Position numbers and translations under genes: made by a program
Shown: positions 1 through 6,735 of the stretch, piece by piece
Layout of the letters: every line of letters starts with the position of its first letter
How positions within the stretch are numbered: position 1 is the stretch's first letter
Origin: Nitrospirota bacterium
GTDB taxonomy: Bacteria > Nitrospirota > Nitrospiria > Nitrospirales > Nitrospiraceae
DNA: 9,870 nt
Direction: 5' to 3'
Assembly (NCBI GenBank): GCA_020028195.1
Contig: JAHWYE010000039.1
Coordinates: 1-9,870, forward strand
Notes under the pieces: generated by a model
What the model was told of the DNA's origin: nothing
The model's database searches: none
What the model saw: only the letters and a program-made list of their open reading frames with translations

Positions 1-834
1 CTGATCGATGCAGGGGCAGCCTACGACACCCTGGATATGGGACGGACCGTGGTCGGGCCATATCTCTGGGACCGTGGTATCAGACGACTTGATTACGTGA
101 TCGGCACGCACCCGCAGCTCGACCATGTTGGCGGGCTTCCGTGGGTCTTCCGCTCATTCGAAATCGGCCAGTATTGGGGCAATGGGATCGCCAGGGATGA
201 GCCGTTCTATGAGCGATTGCGGGAAGCGATGCGGGAGCGCGGACTCACAGAGTATACGGCAAAAGAAGGACAGGCGGTCCTCGACTCCGGCCCGTGTCAG
301 CTGAAGATACTGAACCCGCCTGTCCATCACGGTTCAGAGGGACCGTTCACTCAGAACGTGAGAAGTGGCAGCCTTCTGAACAATCTCTCGATCGTCACGC
401 ACCTGGACTGCGGCTTGCACTCGTTCTTGTTCACCGCAGACATCGAAGCCGAAGCCATCGCACGCCTTGGCAGAGCCAACCCAGCCGTCCGGGCCAGAGT
501 GCTGAAAGTCCCCCACCATGGCGCGCGCAGTTCGCTGGATCCCCGTTGGATCGAACAAACGGGAGCGGAAGCGGCAGTCATCTCCGTGGGGAGCCGCAAC
601 TCCTACGGACATCCGGCGGCCGCTGTCCTCGCGGCCTATGAGAACGAAGGGGTGCGTCTCTGGCGAACAGACAGGCAGGGAGCTATCTGGGTCATCGCCA
701 AGCTGTCGTCAGCGGACCTCGAGATCCTGACAGCACGGGACAGCTTGCCACGTCCGGTTCGAGTAGGCCCTTCCCTGTTGATATTCGAGCGCCTGAACCT
801 GGCTCGCTTGTGGAGCCAGTGGATGGGACCATAA
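1..834 (+). CDS. comEC: ComEC/Rec2 DNA-uptake channel, C-terminal metallo-beta-lactamase domain (5' end outside window)
   Basis: The reading frame is open from the first base (it begins LIDAGAAYDTLDMG), so the gene starts upstream and only about 277 C-terminal residues are visible. The visible part is the metallo-beta-lactamase-fold domain found at the end of ComEC, the inner-membrane channel that takes single-stranded DNA into the cytoplasm during natural transformation. Markers are the metal-site motif THPQLDHVGG (the ComEC form HxxxDH), LFTADIEAEA (usually GD where this has AD), VPHHGARSS and a late SYGHP. The conserved N-terminal OB-fold and the Competence membrane domain are not in the window. 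The ATG at 37 is internal and is not the start. An HhH protein of the ComEA type lies about 6 kb downstream, so the uptake genes are not contiguous here. Some lone ComEC beta-lactamase-domain proteins exist; the missing N-terminus prevents excluding that. Confidence 0.88.
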   Translation: MIDAGAAYDTLDMGRTVVGPYLWDRGIRRLDYVIGTHPQLDHVGGLPWVFRSFEIGQYWGNGIARDEPFYERLREAMRERGLTEYTAKEGQAVLDSGPCQLKILNPPVHHGSEGPFTQNVRSGSLLNNLSIVTHLDCGLHSFLFTADIEAEAIARLGRANPAVRARVLKVPHHGARSSLDPRWIEQTGAEAAVISVGSRNSYGHPAAAVLAAYENEGVRLWRTDRQGAIWVIAKLSSADLEILTARDSLPRPVRVGPSLLIFERLNLARLWSQWMGP

Positions 835-863
835 CCCAGAACCTGCTGGCTGCGCGCCTCCAC

Positions 864-885
864 TGTGGTCAGCGACCTGACCACA
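864..885. repeat. Perfect inverted repeat, possible operator
   Basis: TGTGGTCA, six bases, then TGACCACA: two perfectly complementary 8-base arms, 30 bp after the comEC stop codon and about 170 bp before the ribbon-helix-helix gene. No T-run follows on either strand, so it does not look like an intrinsic terminator. The dyad shape and 22-bp length suit a dimeric regulator, but no known operator is recognised. Confidence 0.5.
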
Positions 886-1056
886 AACTGCAAATGGGCA
901 CACGTGGCAAAATTTGTTCCTGAATTGTCCCGCACAGCTATGAAAACAACATAGATATTCAACACGATAGATGTCGGTATAGCATGGCATATCTTCTGCA
1001 TGCGTTTGATTGCACAATCAACCAGCAAGTCAGCACCTGAGGGGGTAAAGAGCCCA

Positions 1057-1251
1057 ATGGCCAAATTCACACGCATCGTCATCCAGTTGCCCTTAGACCT
1101 GAAGCTCAAACTGGACAAGCTCAAGCTCCAAGGCTACACGACAAGCGGGTTCATCCGGGCCGTGTTAGAGCGGGAGTTGAGCAAGCCGAATCATATGGCA
1201 AATGACGAAGAGCCTGGGAATGGCCAACCTAACGGTGGTGATGGCAGGTGA
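1057..1251 (+). CDS. Small ribbon-helix-helix-type DNA-binding protein
   Basis: A 64-residue protein from the ATG at 1057; an in-frame ATG at 1000 would add 19 residues that do not look like part of the fold. A GAGGGGG run about 10 bases upstream of 1057 is a reasonable ribosome site. Residues 4-9 (TRIVIQ) can form the short beta strand, followed by PLDLKLKLDKLKLQGYT as helix A and SGFIRAVLERELSK as helix B, the Arc/MetJ/CopG-like pattern in which dimers insert a beta ribbon into the DNA major groove. The last 20 or so residues (Asn, Gly and Asp rich) look disordered. Such proteins are often antitoxins or local repressors, but no toxin gene is visible on either side, so the target is unknown. 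The inverted repeat at 864-885 lies upstream and could be its own operator; this is a guess. Confidence 0.6.
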   Translation: MAKFTRIVIQLPLDLKLKLDKLKLQGYTTSGFIRAVLERELSKPNHMANDEEPGNGQPNGGDGR

Positions 1252-1562
1252 CACCATTCGGACTGGTGCATCCACATGAAAGTTCAACAGCCGCTTCGCT
1301 ATTCTGCAAGGGAACAGTGATGCCCGTCTGAGCGACTTCATTCGGGAGCAAGCCCAAGACCCTCCCTCACCCTACCTGATCAAACCCGCAAACGCCGGCT
1401 CATTGTTTGGTCTCGGAACGAATGGGACCTTTCGCAGCTAGGGCCAGTTCCAGAGACCGGTCCAGACTGTATCGTGTGGCCGAAGAGGAGCTATCCCGCC
1501 AAAATTTTCATGGGACCGGCGGTGATGGCGCGCCGCAAATCCACCAATAGGCGGAAACGCTC
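1252..1562. other. Gene-poor intergenic stretch with unexplained open frames
   Basis: No convincing gene is found in these 311 bases. One frame is open from about 1278 to 1441 without an ATG and reads like ordinary protein near its start (RFAILQGNSDARLSDFIREQ), which could be the remnant of a degraded gene. Another frame is open from 1321 to 1593 but is Arg/Cys/Ser rich and has its first ATG only at 1510, so it looks like chance. No terminator, tRNA or repeat was recognised. Confidence 0.4.
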
Positions 1563-1685
1563 ATGCTGTTGCTCCAGGCGGTTCTCATCTTGATCATACT
1601 CACCATCCTGGAGTACCGTGGACCACTACGGTCCCTTCGAACGATGCAAGAAGGATCCACGGAGGTGGAGGCGACCGATCGCTAA
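1563..1685 (+). CDS. Possible 40-residue single-pass membrane protein
   Basis: A short ORF starting at the ATG at 1563 with an AGGCGGA ribosome-binding site seven bases upstream (1549-1555). Residues 1-16 (MLLLQAVLILIILTIL) form one uninterrupted hydrophobic helix with no charged residue. A basic stretch follows (YRGPLRSLR) and then an acidic, hydrophilic tail ending in EVEATDR. The positive charges just after the helix suggest the C-terminus stays in the cytoplasm. The stop lies 13 bases before the mtnA start codon, so the two could be co-transcribed. I recognise no family. Support is the ribosome site, the hydrophobic pattern and the position; a chance ORF is possible at this length. Confidence 0.4.
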   Translation: MLLLQAVLILIILTILEYRGPLRSLRTMQEGSTEVEATDR

Positions 1686-1698
1686 GAGGAGACATCTT

Positions 1699-2730
1699 AT
1701 GGTTCCGACGGTCGAATGGAAAGACGGGATGGTTCGGATTCTGGACCAGAGCCGGTTGCCGGAGCAGGTCACATTCCTGGACTGCAAGGACTATCAGACC
1801 GTCGCTCGTGCAATCCAAGAACTCCGGGTACGAGGAGCACCTGCGATCGGCGTGACGGCCGCGATGGGTGTCGCCCTTGGTGCGCAGTCGTTGACGATGA
1901 CCTCGTACGAGGAGTTCGCCAAGGCCGTCAGAGGGATCTGTGATCATCTGGCCGCTACTCGTCCGACCGCCGTGAACCTGTTCTGGGCGATCGAACGGAT
2001 GAAGACCACGCTGGTTGGGTTACGGGGGCACCCGGTGAGCGAGATCAAGCGCCGCCTGGTGGAGGAATCGCAACGGATCCTCGACGAAGACATCGCCATG
2101 AACAAGGAAATCGGCCGTCACGGAGCAACGCTGATCAGGGACGGCCAGAACATCTTGACCCATTGCAACGCAGGCGCGCTGGCCACTGCCGGTTACGGCA
2201 CCGCGCTCGGGGTCGTTCGCGCGGCCTGGGAGCAAGGCAAGAAGATCCGTGTGCTGGCAGACGAAACACGTCCTGTACTACAAGGCGCCCGCCTGACGGT
2301 CTGGGAACTGATGCAGGATCATATTCCGGTCACGCTGATCACCGACAACATGGCCGGTGCCCTGATGCGGCAGGGCCAGGTGCAACTCTGTCTAGTGGGA
2401 GCTGACCGGATCGCCGCGAACGGCGACGTGGCCAACAAGATCGGGACCTATTCCGTCGCAGTGCTGGCCAAGGCGCATGGGATTCCGTTTTACGTCGCCG
2501 CACCCCATTCGACCATTGACTTGGCCACGCCCTCCGGCGATCAGATTCCGATCGAACAACGGAAACCCCAGGAAGTCACCTCGATCTTCGGAAGCCAACC
2601 GGTCGCCCCAATCGGTGCTGAGGTGCTAAATCCCGCCTTCGACGTCACGCCAGCCGAATACATCACCGCGATCATCACCGAACAGGGTGTTTTCAAGCCC
2701 AGCGAACTCGCCGAACGGTTCAGGCGGTAG
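1699..2730 (+). CDS. mtnA: S-methyl-5-thioribose-1-phosphate isomerase
   Basis: 343 residues, the usual length for MtnA, which converts methylthioribose-1-phosphate to methylthioribulose-1-phosphate in the cytoplasmic methionine salvage pathway. The ATG at 1699 gives the family N-terminus MVPTVEWKDGMVRILDQSRL and has AAGAGGA (1684-1690) eight bases upstream; a GTG at 1618 would add 27 residues unlike the family and overlap the preceding small ORF. Diagnostic segments are RGAPAIG near residue 46, THCNAGALAT with the catalytic Cys156, DETRPxLQGARLT, and GADRIAANGDVANKIGT with the catalytic Asp236, followed by PHSTID. The fold is shared with eIF2B subunits and ribose-1,5-bisphosphate isomerase, but the Cys and Asp motifs and the N-terminus favour MtnA. 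No other methionine-salvage gene lies in the window, so the gene stands alone here; next downstream is ndk under its own promoter. Confidence 0.93.
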   Translation: MVPTVEWKDGMVRILDQSRLPEQVTFLDCKDYQTVARAIQELRVRGAPAIGVTAAMGVALGAQSLTMTSYEEFAKAVRGICDHLAATRPTAVNLFWAIERMKTTLVGLRGHPVSEIKRRLVEESQRILDEDIAMNKEIGRHGATLIRDGQNILTHCNAGALATAGYGTALGVVRAAWEQGKKIRVLADETRPVLQGARLTVWELMQDHIPVTLITDNMAGALMRQGQVQLCLVGADRIAANGDVANKIGTYSVAVLAKAHGIPFYVAAPHSTIDLATPSGDQIPIEQRKPQEVTSIFGSQPVAPIGAEVLNPAFDVTPAEYITAIITEQGVFKPSELAERFRR

Positions 2731-2761
2731 CTCACTTCTCCCAGCTTTCTCCTGTGCGTTC

Positions 2762-2790
2762 TTGAAGCCACGGGGCGCCTTCTCTATAAT
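2762..2790 (+). promoter_or_regulatory. Sigma-70 promoter for ndk
   Basis: TTGAAG (2762-2767) and a perfect TATAAT (2785-2790) are separated by exactly 17 bases. Transcription would start near 2797, giving a leader of about 45 bases before the ndk start. It lies in the short gap between mtnA and ndk, so ndk is probably transcribed independently of mtnA. Confidence 0.75.
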
Positions 2791-2840
2791 GGACTTGCAC
2801 GAATTGTGGAGATGGACAACCTTCAGGAGGATGCTGCGAC

Positions 2841-3266
2841 GTGGTAGGGGAACGAACCTTAGCGATTATCAAGCCCGATGCTGTTAAAAAGAGTGTGATC
2901 GGCGACATTATCCGGCGATACGAGGCGGCCGGCCTGAAGCCGATCGCCATCCGGATGACACAGTTGTCAAAATCCGCAGCGGAGGGGTTCTACGCCGTTC
3001 ACCGGCAGCGGCCGTTTTTCGACAGCCTGACGACGTTCATGTCCTCAGGACCGGTCGTCATCCTGGTCCTGTCTGGTGACGATGCGATCAAGCGCCACCG
3101 GGAGCTCATGGGGGCCACTGATCCGGCCAAAGCTGATCCCGGCACGATCCGCGCGTTGCATGGGACCAACATCGAGTTCAACGCCGTTCATGGATCCGAC
3201 TCTCCGGAAACGGCTCGCTTCGAGATCGGGTATTTCTTTTCCGACACCGAGTTGGGTGTGCGGTGA
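2841..3266 (+). CDS. ndk: Nucleoside diphosphate kinase
   Basis: 141 residues, full length. The enzyme balances nucleotide pools by moving the gamma phosphate from ATP to other (d)NDPs through a phosphohistidine. It begins with the family signature ERTLAIIKPDAV and has the active-site segment NAVHGSDSPETA with the catalytic His117, plus DPAKADPGTIRALHG just before it. The start is GTG at 2841: it follows a perfect AGGAGG (2825-2830) by ten bases, slightly long, and no in-frame ATG fits. An out-of-frame ATG at 2831 sits directly against the AGGAGG and would give only an 18-residue peptide, so it is not taken as the start. Expression probably comes from the promoter at 2762-2790. The end overlaps the start of the following lipoprotein gene by 11 bases, suggesting translational coupling. 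Confidence 0.95.
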   Translation: MVGERTLAIIKPDAVKKSVIGDIIRRYEAAGLKPIAIRMTQLSKSAAEGFYAVHRQRPFFDSLTTFMSSGPVVILVLSGDDAIKRHRELMGATDPAKADPGTIRALHGTNIEFNAVHGSDSPETARFEIGYFFSDTELGVR

Positions 3267-4725
3267 GTTCAAGTTGCTTCCTTCCTCGCTGGTTCTGCTA
3301 GCTGCAATCCTGGTAGCAGCCGGCTGCGCTCAGCCGCCGGTGTCTCCCCCTGCGCGCGTCAGTCCTCGGATTCCTGTCCCCATCGAGGCTCAGAGCAGAC
3401 TCCTCCAGAACGCCCAGTCGCACTACGCAGACGGCCGTTACCTCATCGCGGCGAATCTCCTGCGGCATCTGATCGACACCTACCCGGAGTCCCAGTTTCT
3501 TCTGGAAGCCCGCTGGTGGCTGGCTCGTTCATACGAACAGCTTGGTGATCTGAAAGGGGCCTTGGCCGAGTACCGTGTCATTGCGGACCCCGCTAGGACG
3601 AGCATTCTGGGTGAAGAAAGTGATCGCATGACCGCGCAGCGCCGGATCATCGAATTAGAGCAACTCCTCGGACCCAGTCCAAGCAACTCGAACGGGCGCA
3701 CCGCCATTTTGATTCCATCCCATCACCTCGCTGCCATCCCGGACTTGGACCACTGGTTACAGTCCCTCACGCAAGCAGGCATCACGACGCTTGTGTTGGA
3801 GGTAGGGACCAGGCACAGAACGGAACAGGGGATAAGGCAGAGGAGCAAGTCAGCCGCCACGCGGCAGACCCAGGCACCCGCTGGTGTGTATTTTCGAACC
3901 GGACGTGCGAACTTGCTCCAGGACTTCATCGGCAAAGCCATACCGGTGGCGCATCGACACGGCCTGTCGGTGTTCGGAGCCATCACGCTGCGACGGATGA
4001 ACTGGCTGGAATCCCGACGCGAATGGGCTGACTGGTTCTATGACTCGGTCAATCGCCGACTCAAGCCATCGTCAAACCTGGACCTGCTGAACCCGGCATT
4101 TCAGGAATACCTCACCGGCTTCCTCACAGACCTTGCAGACACTGGGATCGACGGAGTGCTGTTTCGTGCCGATGCGCCGATGGGCCCGACCGAAGGATTG
4201 AGTTCATATGGGCTGGCTGGATTCGAACGGGACTTCGGCCGCACGTTGGACCCTGGAAAACTGTTGCCGCGCACGGACCATGGAACGTCGGCGTCTCGGC
4301 AGGAACACCCACCGGAGTTTTGGCGATGGACGGGATGGAAGGCCCGAGAGACGTTGAAGGTGATGGACCAGCTCCGGCGCGCGATGCGCCAACACTCGCC
4401 GAGGTTGCTGTTTGCCTTGGAGGTCCATCCGAACACTGTCACCGCCCCGGCTGAGGCGCTGATGCAGTATGGGGAAGATCTCCTGGAGGCGAAGCGGAGT
4501 CGATTTGACTCTTACCTGATCAGTGTTCAGCGTGCCGTGACGCCGAACATCGTCGAACGTCTGATCGAGTTGTTGGGACGAGCGGACCGGATTTGGGTGA
4601 CAGCGCCGCTTCCAGAGGGGCATCTCGCCCAGCTAGGGGACCGACTGGATCCAAGGACAGATCGCGCTTCACTAGCCAAGGATATCGGTGTGATGTACGT
4701 GAAGACTTCCGCCCCGATTCCTTGA
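3256..4725 (+). CDS. Lipoprotein with TPR-like repeats and a PgaB C-terminal-type glycosidase barrel
   Basis: 489 residues from the GTG at 3256, which overlaps the ndk stop; a TTG at 3274, better spaced from a GGTGAG, is an alternative start. The frame is open further upstream, but that part lies inside ndk. The N-terminus is a lipoprotein signal (LVLLAAILVAAGC, lipidated Cys24), followed by a Pro-rich linker. Residues about 47-130 are paired helices of the TPR/BamD type (YADGRYLIAANLLRHLIDTY, then YEQLGDLKGALAEY). From about 145 to the end is a TIM-barrel-like region resembling the C-terminal hydrolase half of PgaB (GHL13/GH153). It includes VYFRTG, AHRHGLSVFGAITL, LLNPAFQEYLTGFLTDLA and DGVLFRADAP at 299-308, where PgaB has DGILFHDDA, so the first Asp of the pair is Ala here. 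The NodB-type deacetylase half of PgaB is absent. Likely an envelope protein acting on, or binding, an exopolysaccharide; activity cannot be inferred. Confidence 0.75.
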   Translation: MCGEFKLLPSSLVLLAAILVAAGCAQPPVSPPARVSPRIPVPIEAQSRLLQNAQSHYADGRYLIAANLLRHLIDTYPESQFLLEARWWLARSYEQLGDLKGALAEYRVIADPARTSILGEESDRMTAQRRIIELEQLLGPSPSNSNGRTAILIPSHHLAAIPDLDHWLQSLTQAGITTLVLEVGTRHRTEQGIRQRSKSAATRQTQAPAGVYFRTGRANLLQDFIGKAIPVAHRHGLSVFGAITLRRMNWLESRREWADWFYDSVNRRLKPSSNLDLLNPAFQEYLTGFLTDLADTGIDGVLFRADAPMGPTEGLSSYGLAGFERDFGRTLDPGKLLPRTDHGTSASRQEHPPEFWRWTGWKARETLKVMDQLRRAMRQHSPRLLFALEVHPNTVTAPAEALMQYGEDLLEAKRSRFDSYLISVQRAVTPNIVERLIELLGRADRIWVTAPLPEGHLAQLGDRLDPRTDRASLAKDIGVMYVKTSAPIP

Positions 4726-4750
4726 CAAAGAAGGCATCGTGCACTACGAT
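4722..4750 (+). promoter_or_regulatory. Sigma-70 promoter for gcvH-lpdA-comEA-tyrS
   Basis: A perfect TTGACA (4722-4727), a 17-base spacer and TACGAT (4745-4750). The -35 box includes the TGA stop codon of the upstream lipoprotein gene. Transcription would start near 4757, leaving a leader of about 165 bases that contains the palindromic repeat 4791-4909. Confidence 0.75.
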
Positions 4751-4790
4751 CCCGCCACTGTTTTCAGGAAGTTCGTATCGATTCTGGTAA

Positions 4791-4909
4791 GGCTGCTCAA
4801 AAAGACTTCCAGCAAGGCCGCAAGGAGTGAGGACCCCGGAGCACACGCCTTTGAGTACGTGAAGAGTCCGAGCGACTGAGAACGCCGCTGGAGGGCTTTT
4901 GCGGCAGCC
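4791..4909. repeat. 119-bp palindromic intergenic element in the gcvH leader
   Basis: The ends are inverted copies of each other: 4791-4813 begins GGCTGCTCAAAAAG and 4887-4909 ends CTTTTGCGGCAGCC. Of 23 facing bases, 18 can pair (GGCTGC, then AAAAG, then TCCAGC in the left arm). The interior is irregular and pairs only weakly. From memory, intergenic elements with GCTGCT(C/G)AAAAAG ends and a CAGCAAGGCCGC segment recur in Nitrospira genomes; this needs a search. It has no coding content and resembles a REP/MITE-type element more than a transposon. It lies between promoter and start codon, so its RNA could fold into a long stem in the gcvH leader. Confidence 0.65.
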
Positions 4910-4923
4910 GTGAAGAGGAGACT

Positions 4924-5310
4924 ATGGAGCCAACCAATCTTCGTTACCACAAAGACCACGAGTGGGTCAGGGTGGAGGGGAAACAGGCCACCGTTGGGAT
5001 CAGCAATTTTGCCCAGGACGCGCTCGGTGACATCGTCTTCATTGAGTTACCCAAAGTGGGCGCCATGGTGACAGGAGGGCAGCAGATCGGTGAGATCGAA
5101 TCCACGAAAACCACAAGCACGATCTATACTCCTGTAAGCGGGACAGTCGTCAAGGTCAACAAGGACCTGAAGGACCATCCGGAGGTGGTCAACTCAGATC
5201 CCTACGGGAAAGGATGGATGGCAGTCATCGAGTTGTCCGACCCGGCTCAGGCGGAGACCTTGATGACCGCCGCTCAGTACGAAACCTTTCTCTCCACCCA
5301 GAAGAAATGA
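4924..5310 (+). CDS. gcvH: Glycine cleavage system H protein
   Basis: 128 residues, full length. GcvH carries the lipoyl arm that shuttles the aminomethyl group between the P, T and L proteins of the glycine cleavage complex. The family start HKDHEWVRVEG is followed by FAQDALGDIVFIELPKVG and the lipoylation site ESTKTTSTIYTPVSG, with Lys62 as the attachment residue, then NSDPYGKGWMAVI. Most family members have ESVKAAS, so VKAA is replaced by TKTT here. The ribosome site GAGGAG lies directly upstream, only three bases from the ATG. The stop overlaps the lpdA start (ATGA). No gcvP or gcvT is in the window. H-like lipoate-binding proteins of sulfur oxidation (LbpA) are an alternative, but the conserved DHEWV start and the C-terminal PYGKGW favour true GcvH. 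Confidence 0.93.
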   Translation: MEPTNLRYHKDHEWVRVEGKQATVGISNFAQDALGDIVFIELPKVGAMVTGGQQIGEIESTKTTSTIYTPVSGTVVKVNKDLKDHPEVVNSDPYGKGWMAVIELSDPAQAETLMTAAQYETFLSTQKK

Positions 5311-6722
5311 CGCACCAGAAACACATCGCCATCCTCGGCGCAGGGCCTGGCGGGTACGTGGCAGCGATCCGGGCAGCCCAACTCGGGGCCCGCGTCACCG
5401 TCGTGGAGAACCAGGCGCTGGGTGGAGTCTGCCTGAATTGGGGTTGCATTCCCAGCAAGGCCTTGCTGTCGGTCGTAGAACTAGGGGATAAGGTCAAGAA
5501 AGCGAGTGAGCTTGGATTAAAACTGGACGGCCAGGTGGGCTATGACCTAGCGCGGATGGTGGCCAGGAAAAACAAGGTCGTGGAGACGCTGGTCAAAGGC
5601 ATCGTGACGCTGTTCAAGACTTGGGGAGTCGAGCATATGGAAGGAACGGGGGCGTTGCTCGATGAACGAACGCTCCGCGTGGCCAAGCGAGACGGCTCCG
5701 AGGCCCGTGTGCAGGCGGATGCTATCATTCTCGCGACCGGCTCGTCCTGGCCCAACCTGCCCCTCTTTCCGATCGACGGACGACAAATCATCACGAGCAA
5801 GGAGGCACTGGACCTGATCGAGATTCCAGCCAGCCTCCTGATCATCGGCGCTGGCGTCGAGGGGTGCGAGTTCGCCTCCCTCTATAGCGGCATCGGTACG
5901 CAGGTCACCATGGTAGAGCTATTACCCCGCATCCTTCCCCTCGAGGATGAGGAGATCGCAGTCTTCATGGACCGTGAGTTGAAGAAACGGGGCATCACAA
6001 TCCACACCGGCACCACAGTCGAGAAACTCGAGTGTGAGAATGGGGCAGTCAAGGCCATCTTGGAAAATGGGATTGTGATTGTAGCCGAGAAGCTTTTGGT
6101 GTCGATCGGGCGAGGGTTCAATTCAAAGGGCATCGGGTTGGAGAAGGTCGGGGTTCAGGTAGGGAAGCGAGGGGAAATCCTCGTCGACGAGCGGCTGGAG
6201 ACCAACCTGCCCAGCGTTTTCGCAATTGGGGATGTAGTCGGCAAGGCCATGCTGGCGCACGTGGCCTCTGCGCAGGGGAAAGTCGCGATCGAGAACATTC
6301 TGGGACACCAGCGTCAGATCAACTACGACGTGGTTCCAGCCGGCATCTTCACCCTGCCGGAGATCGGTCGCGTCGGGTTGACCGAGCATCAGGCGCGGGA
6401 GCGAAGCCAGAAGTCTGAGGCTGAGATCAAGATCGGACGGTTCCGACATATCGCACTTGGAAAGGCCCATGGCGTTGGGGATACGACCGGTCTTTTCAAG
6501 ATCATTGCCGACGCCAAGAACGGGGCCATTCTCGGCGTGCACATTATCGGCGCGCACGCGGCCGACCTGATCCACGAGGCTGCGCTGGCCATGCAACTGG
6601 GAGCTACCGCCTCGGCCGTCGCCGAGATGATCCATGCTCATCCGACCCTATCCGAGGGCATCATGGAAGCGGCCGAGGATGTAGACGGGCTGGCGATTCA
6701 TCTCGCGCGCAAGCGAGGATGA
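5307..6722 (+). CDS. lpdA: Dihydrolipoyl dehydrogenase (E3 / glycine cleavage L protein)
   Basis: 471 residues from the ATG at 5307, which overlaps the gcvH stop as ATGA; the frame continues 31 codons upstream, but that part lies inside gcvH. The enzyme reoxidises dihydrolipoyl groups using FAD and NAD+. It has the N-terminal FAD site ILGAGPGGYVAAIRAAQLG, the redox disulfide CLNWGC (Cys42, Cys47) followed by IPSKALL, the NAD-binding IIGAGVEGCEFAS, the FAD motif FAIGDVVGKAMLAH, and the C-terminal HPTLSE with His445 and Glu450 as the catalytic pair contributed to the partner subunit. There is no obvious ribosome site, so translation is probably coupled to gcvH. Location beside gcvH suggests a role as L protein; the same enzyme may also serve 2-oxoacid dehydrogenases elsewhere in the genome. 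Confidence 0.95.
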   Translation: MTHQKHIAILGAGPGGYVAAIRAAQLGARVTVVENQALGGVCLNWGCIPSKALLSVVELGDKVKKASELGLKLDGQVGYDLARMVARKNKVVETLVKGIVTLFKTWGVEHMEGTGALLDERTLRVAKRDGSEARVQADAIILATGSSWPNLPLFPIDGRQIITSKEALDLIEIPASLLIIGAGVEGCEFASLYSGIGTQVTMVELLPRILPLEDEEIAVFMDRELKKRGITIHTGTTVEKLECENGAVKAILENGIVIVAEKLLVSIGRGFNSKGIGLEKVGVQVGKRGEILVDERLETNLPSVFAIGDVVGKAMLAHVASAQGKVAIENILGHQRQINYDVVPAGIFTLPEIGRVGLTEHQARERSQKSEAEIKIGRFRHIALGKAHGVGDTTGLFKIIADAKNGAILGVHIIGAHAADLIHEAALAMQLGATASAVAEMIHAHPTLSEGIMEAAEDVDGLAIHLARKRG

Positions 6723-6735
6723 CGTGAGGGGTGAG

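Noticed and set aside
864..885. Intrinsic terminator after comEC
   Set aside because: The stem is perfect, but no run of T follows on either strand.
1321..1593. Start-less 91-codon open frame before mtnA
   Set aside because: Composition is Arg/Cys/Ser rich, no start codon with a ribosome site before 1510, and its end overlaps the better-supported small membrane ORF.
1618..1698. N-terminal extension of mtnA from a GTG at 1618
   Set aside because: The extra 27 residues do not look like MtnA, and the ATG at 1699 has a better ribosome site and the family N-terminus.
3076..3255. N-terminal extension of the TPR/PgaB-like protein by 60 residues
   Set aside because: This part lies wholly within ndk in another frame and would bury the lipoprotein signal peptide inside the protein.
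4757..4923. Glycine riboswitch in the gcvH leader
   Set aside because: I do not see the tandem aptamer core sequences; the leader is instead occupied by the palindromic repeat, so gcvH control by glycine is not supported here.
5214..5306. N-terminal extension of lpdA by 31 residues
   Set aside because: It overlaps gcvH out of frame; the ATGA overlap at 5307 gives the standard FAD-binding N-terminus.
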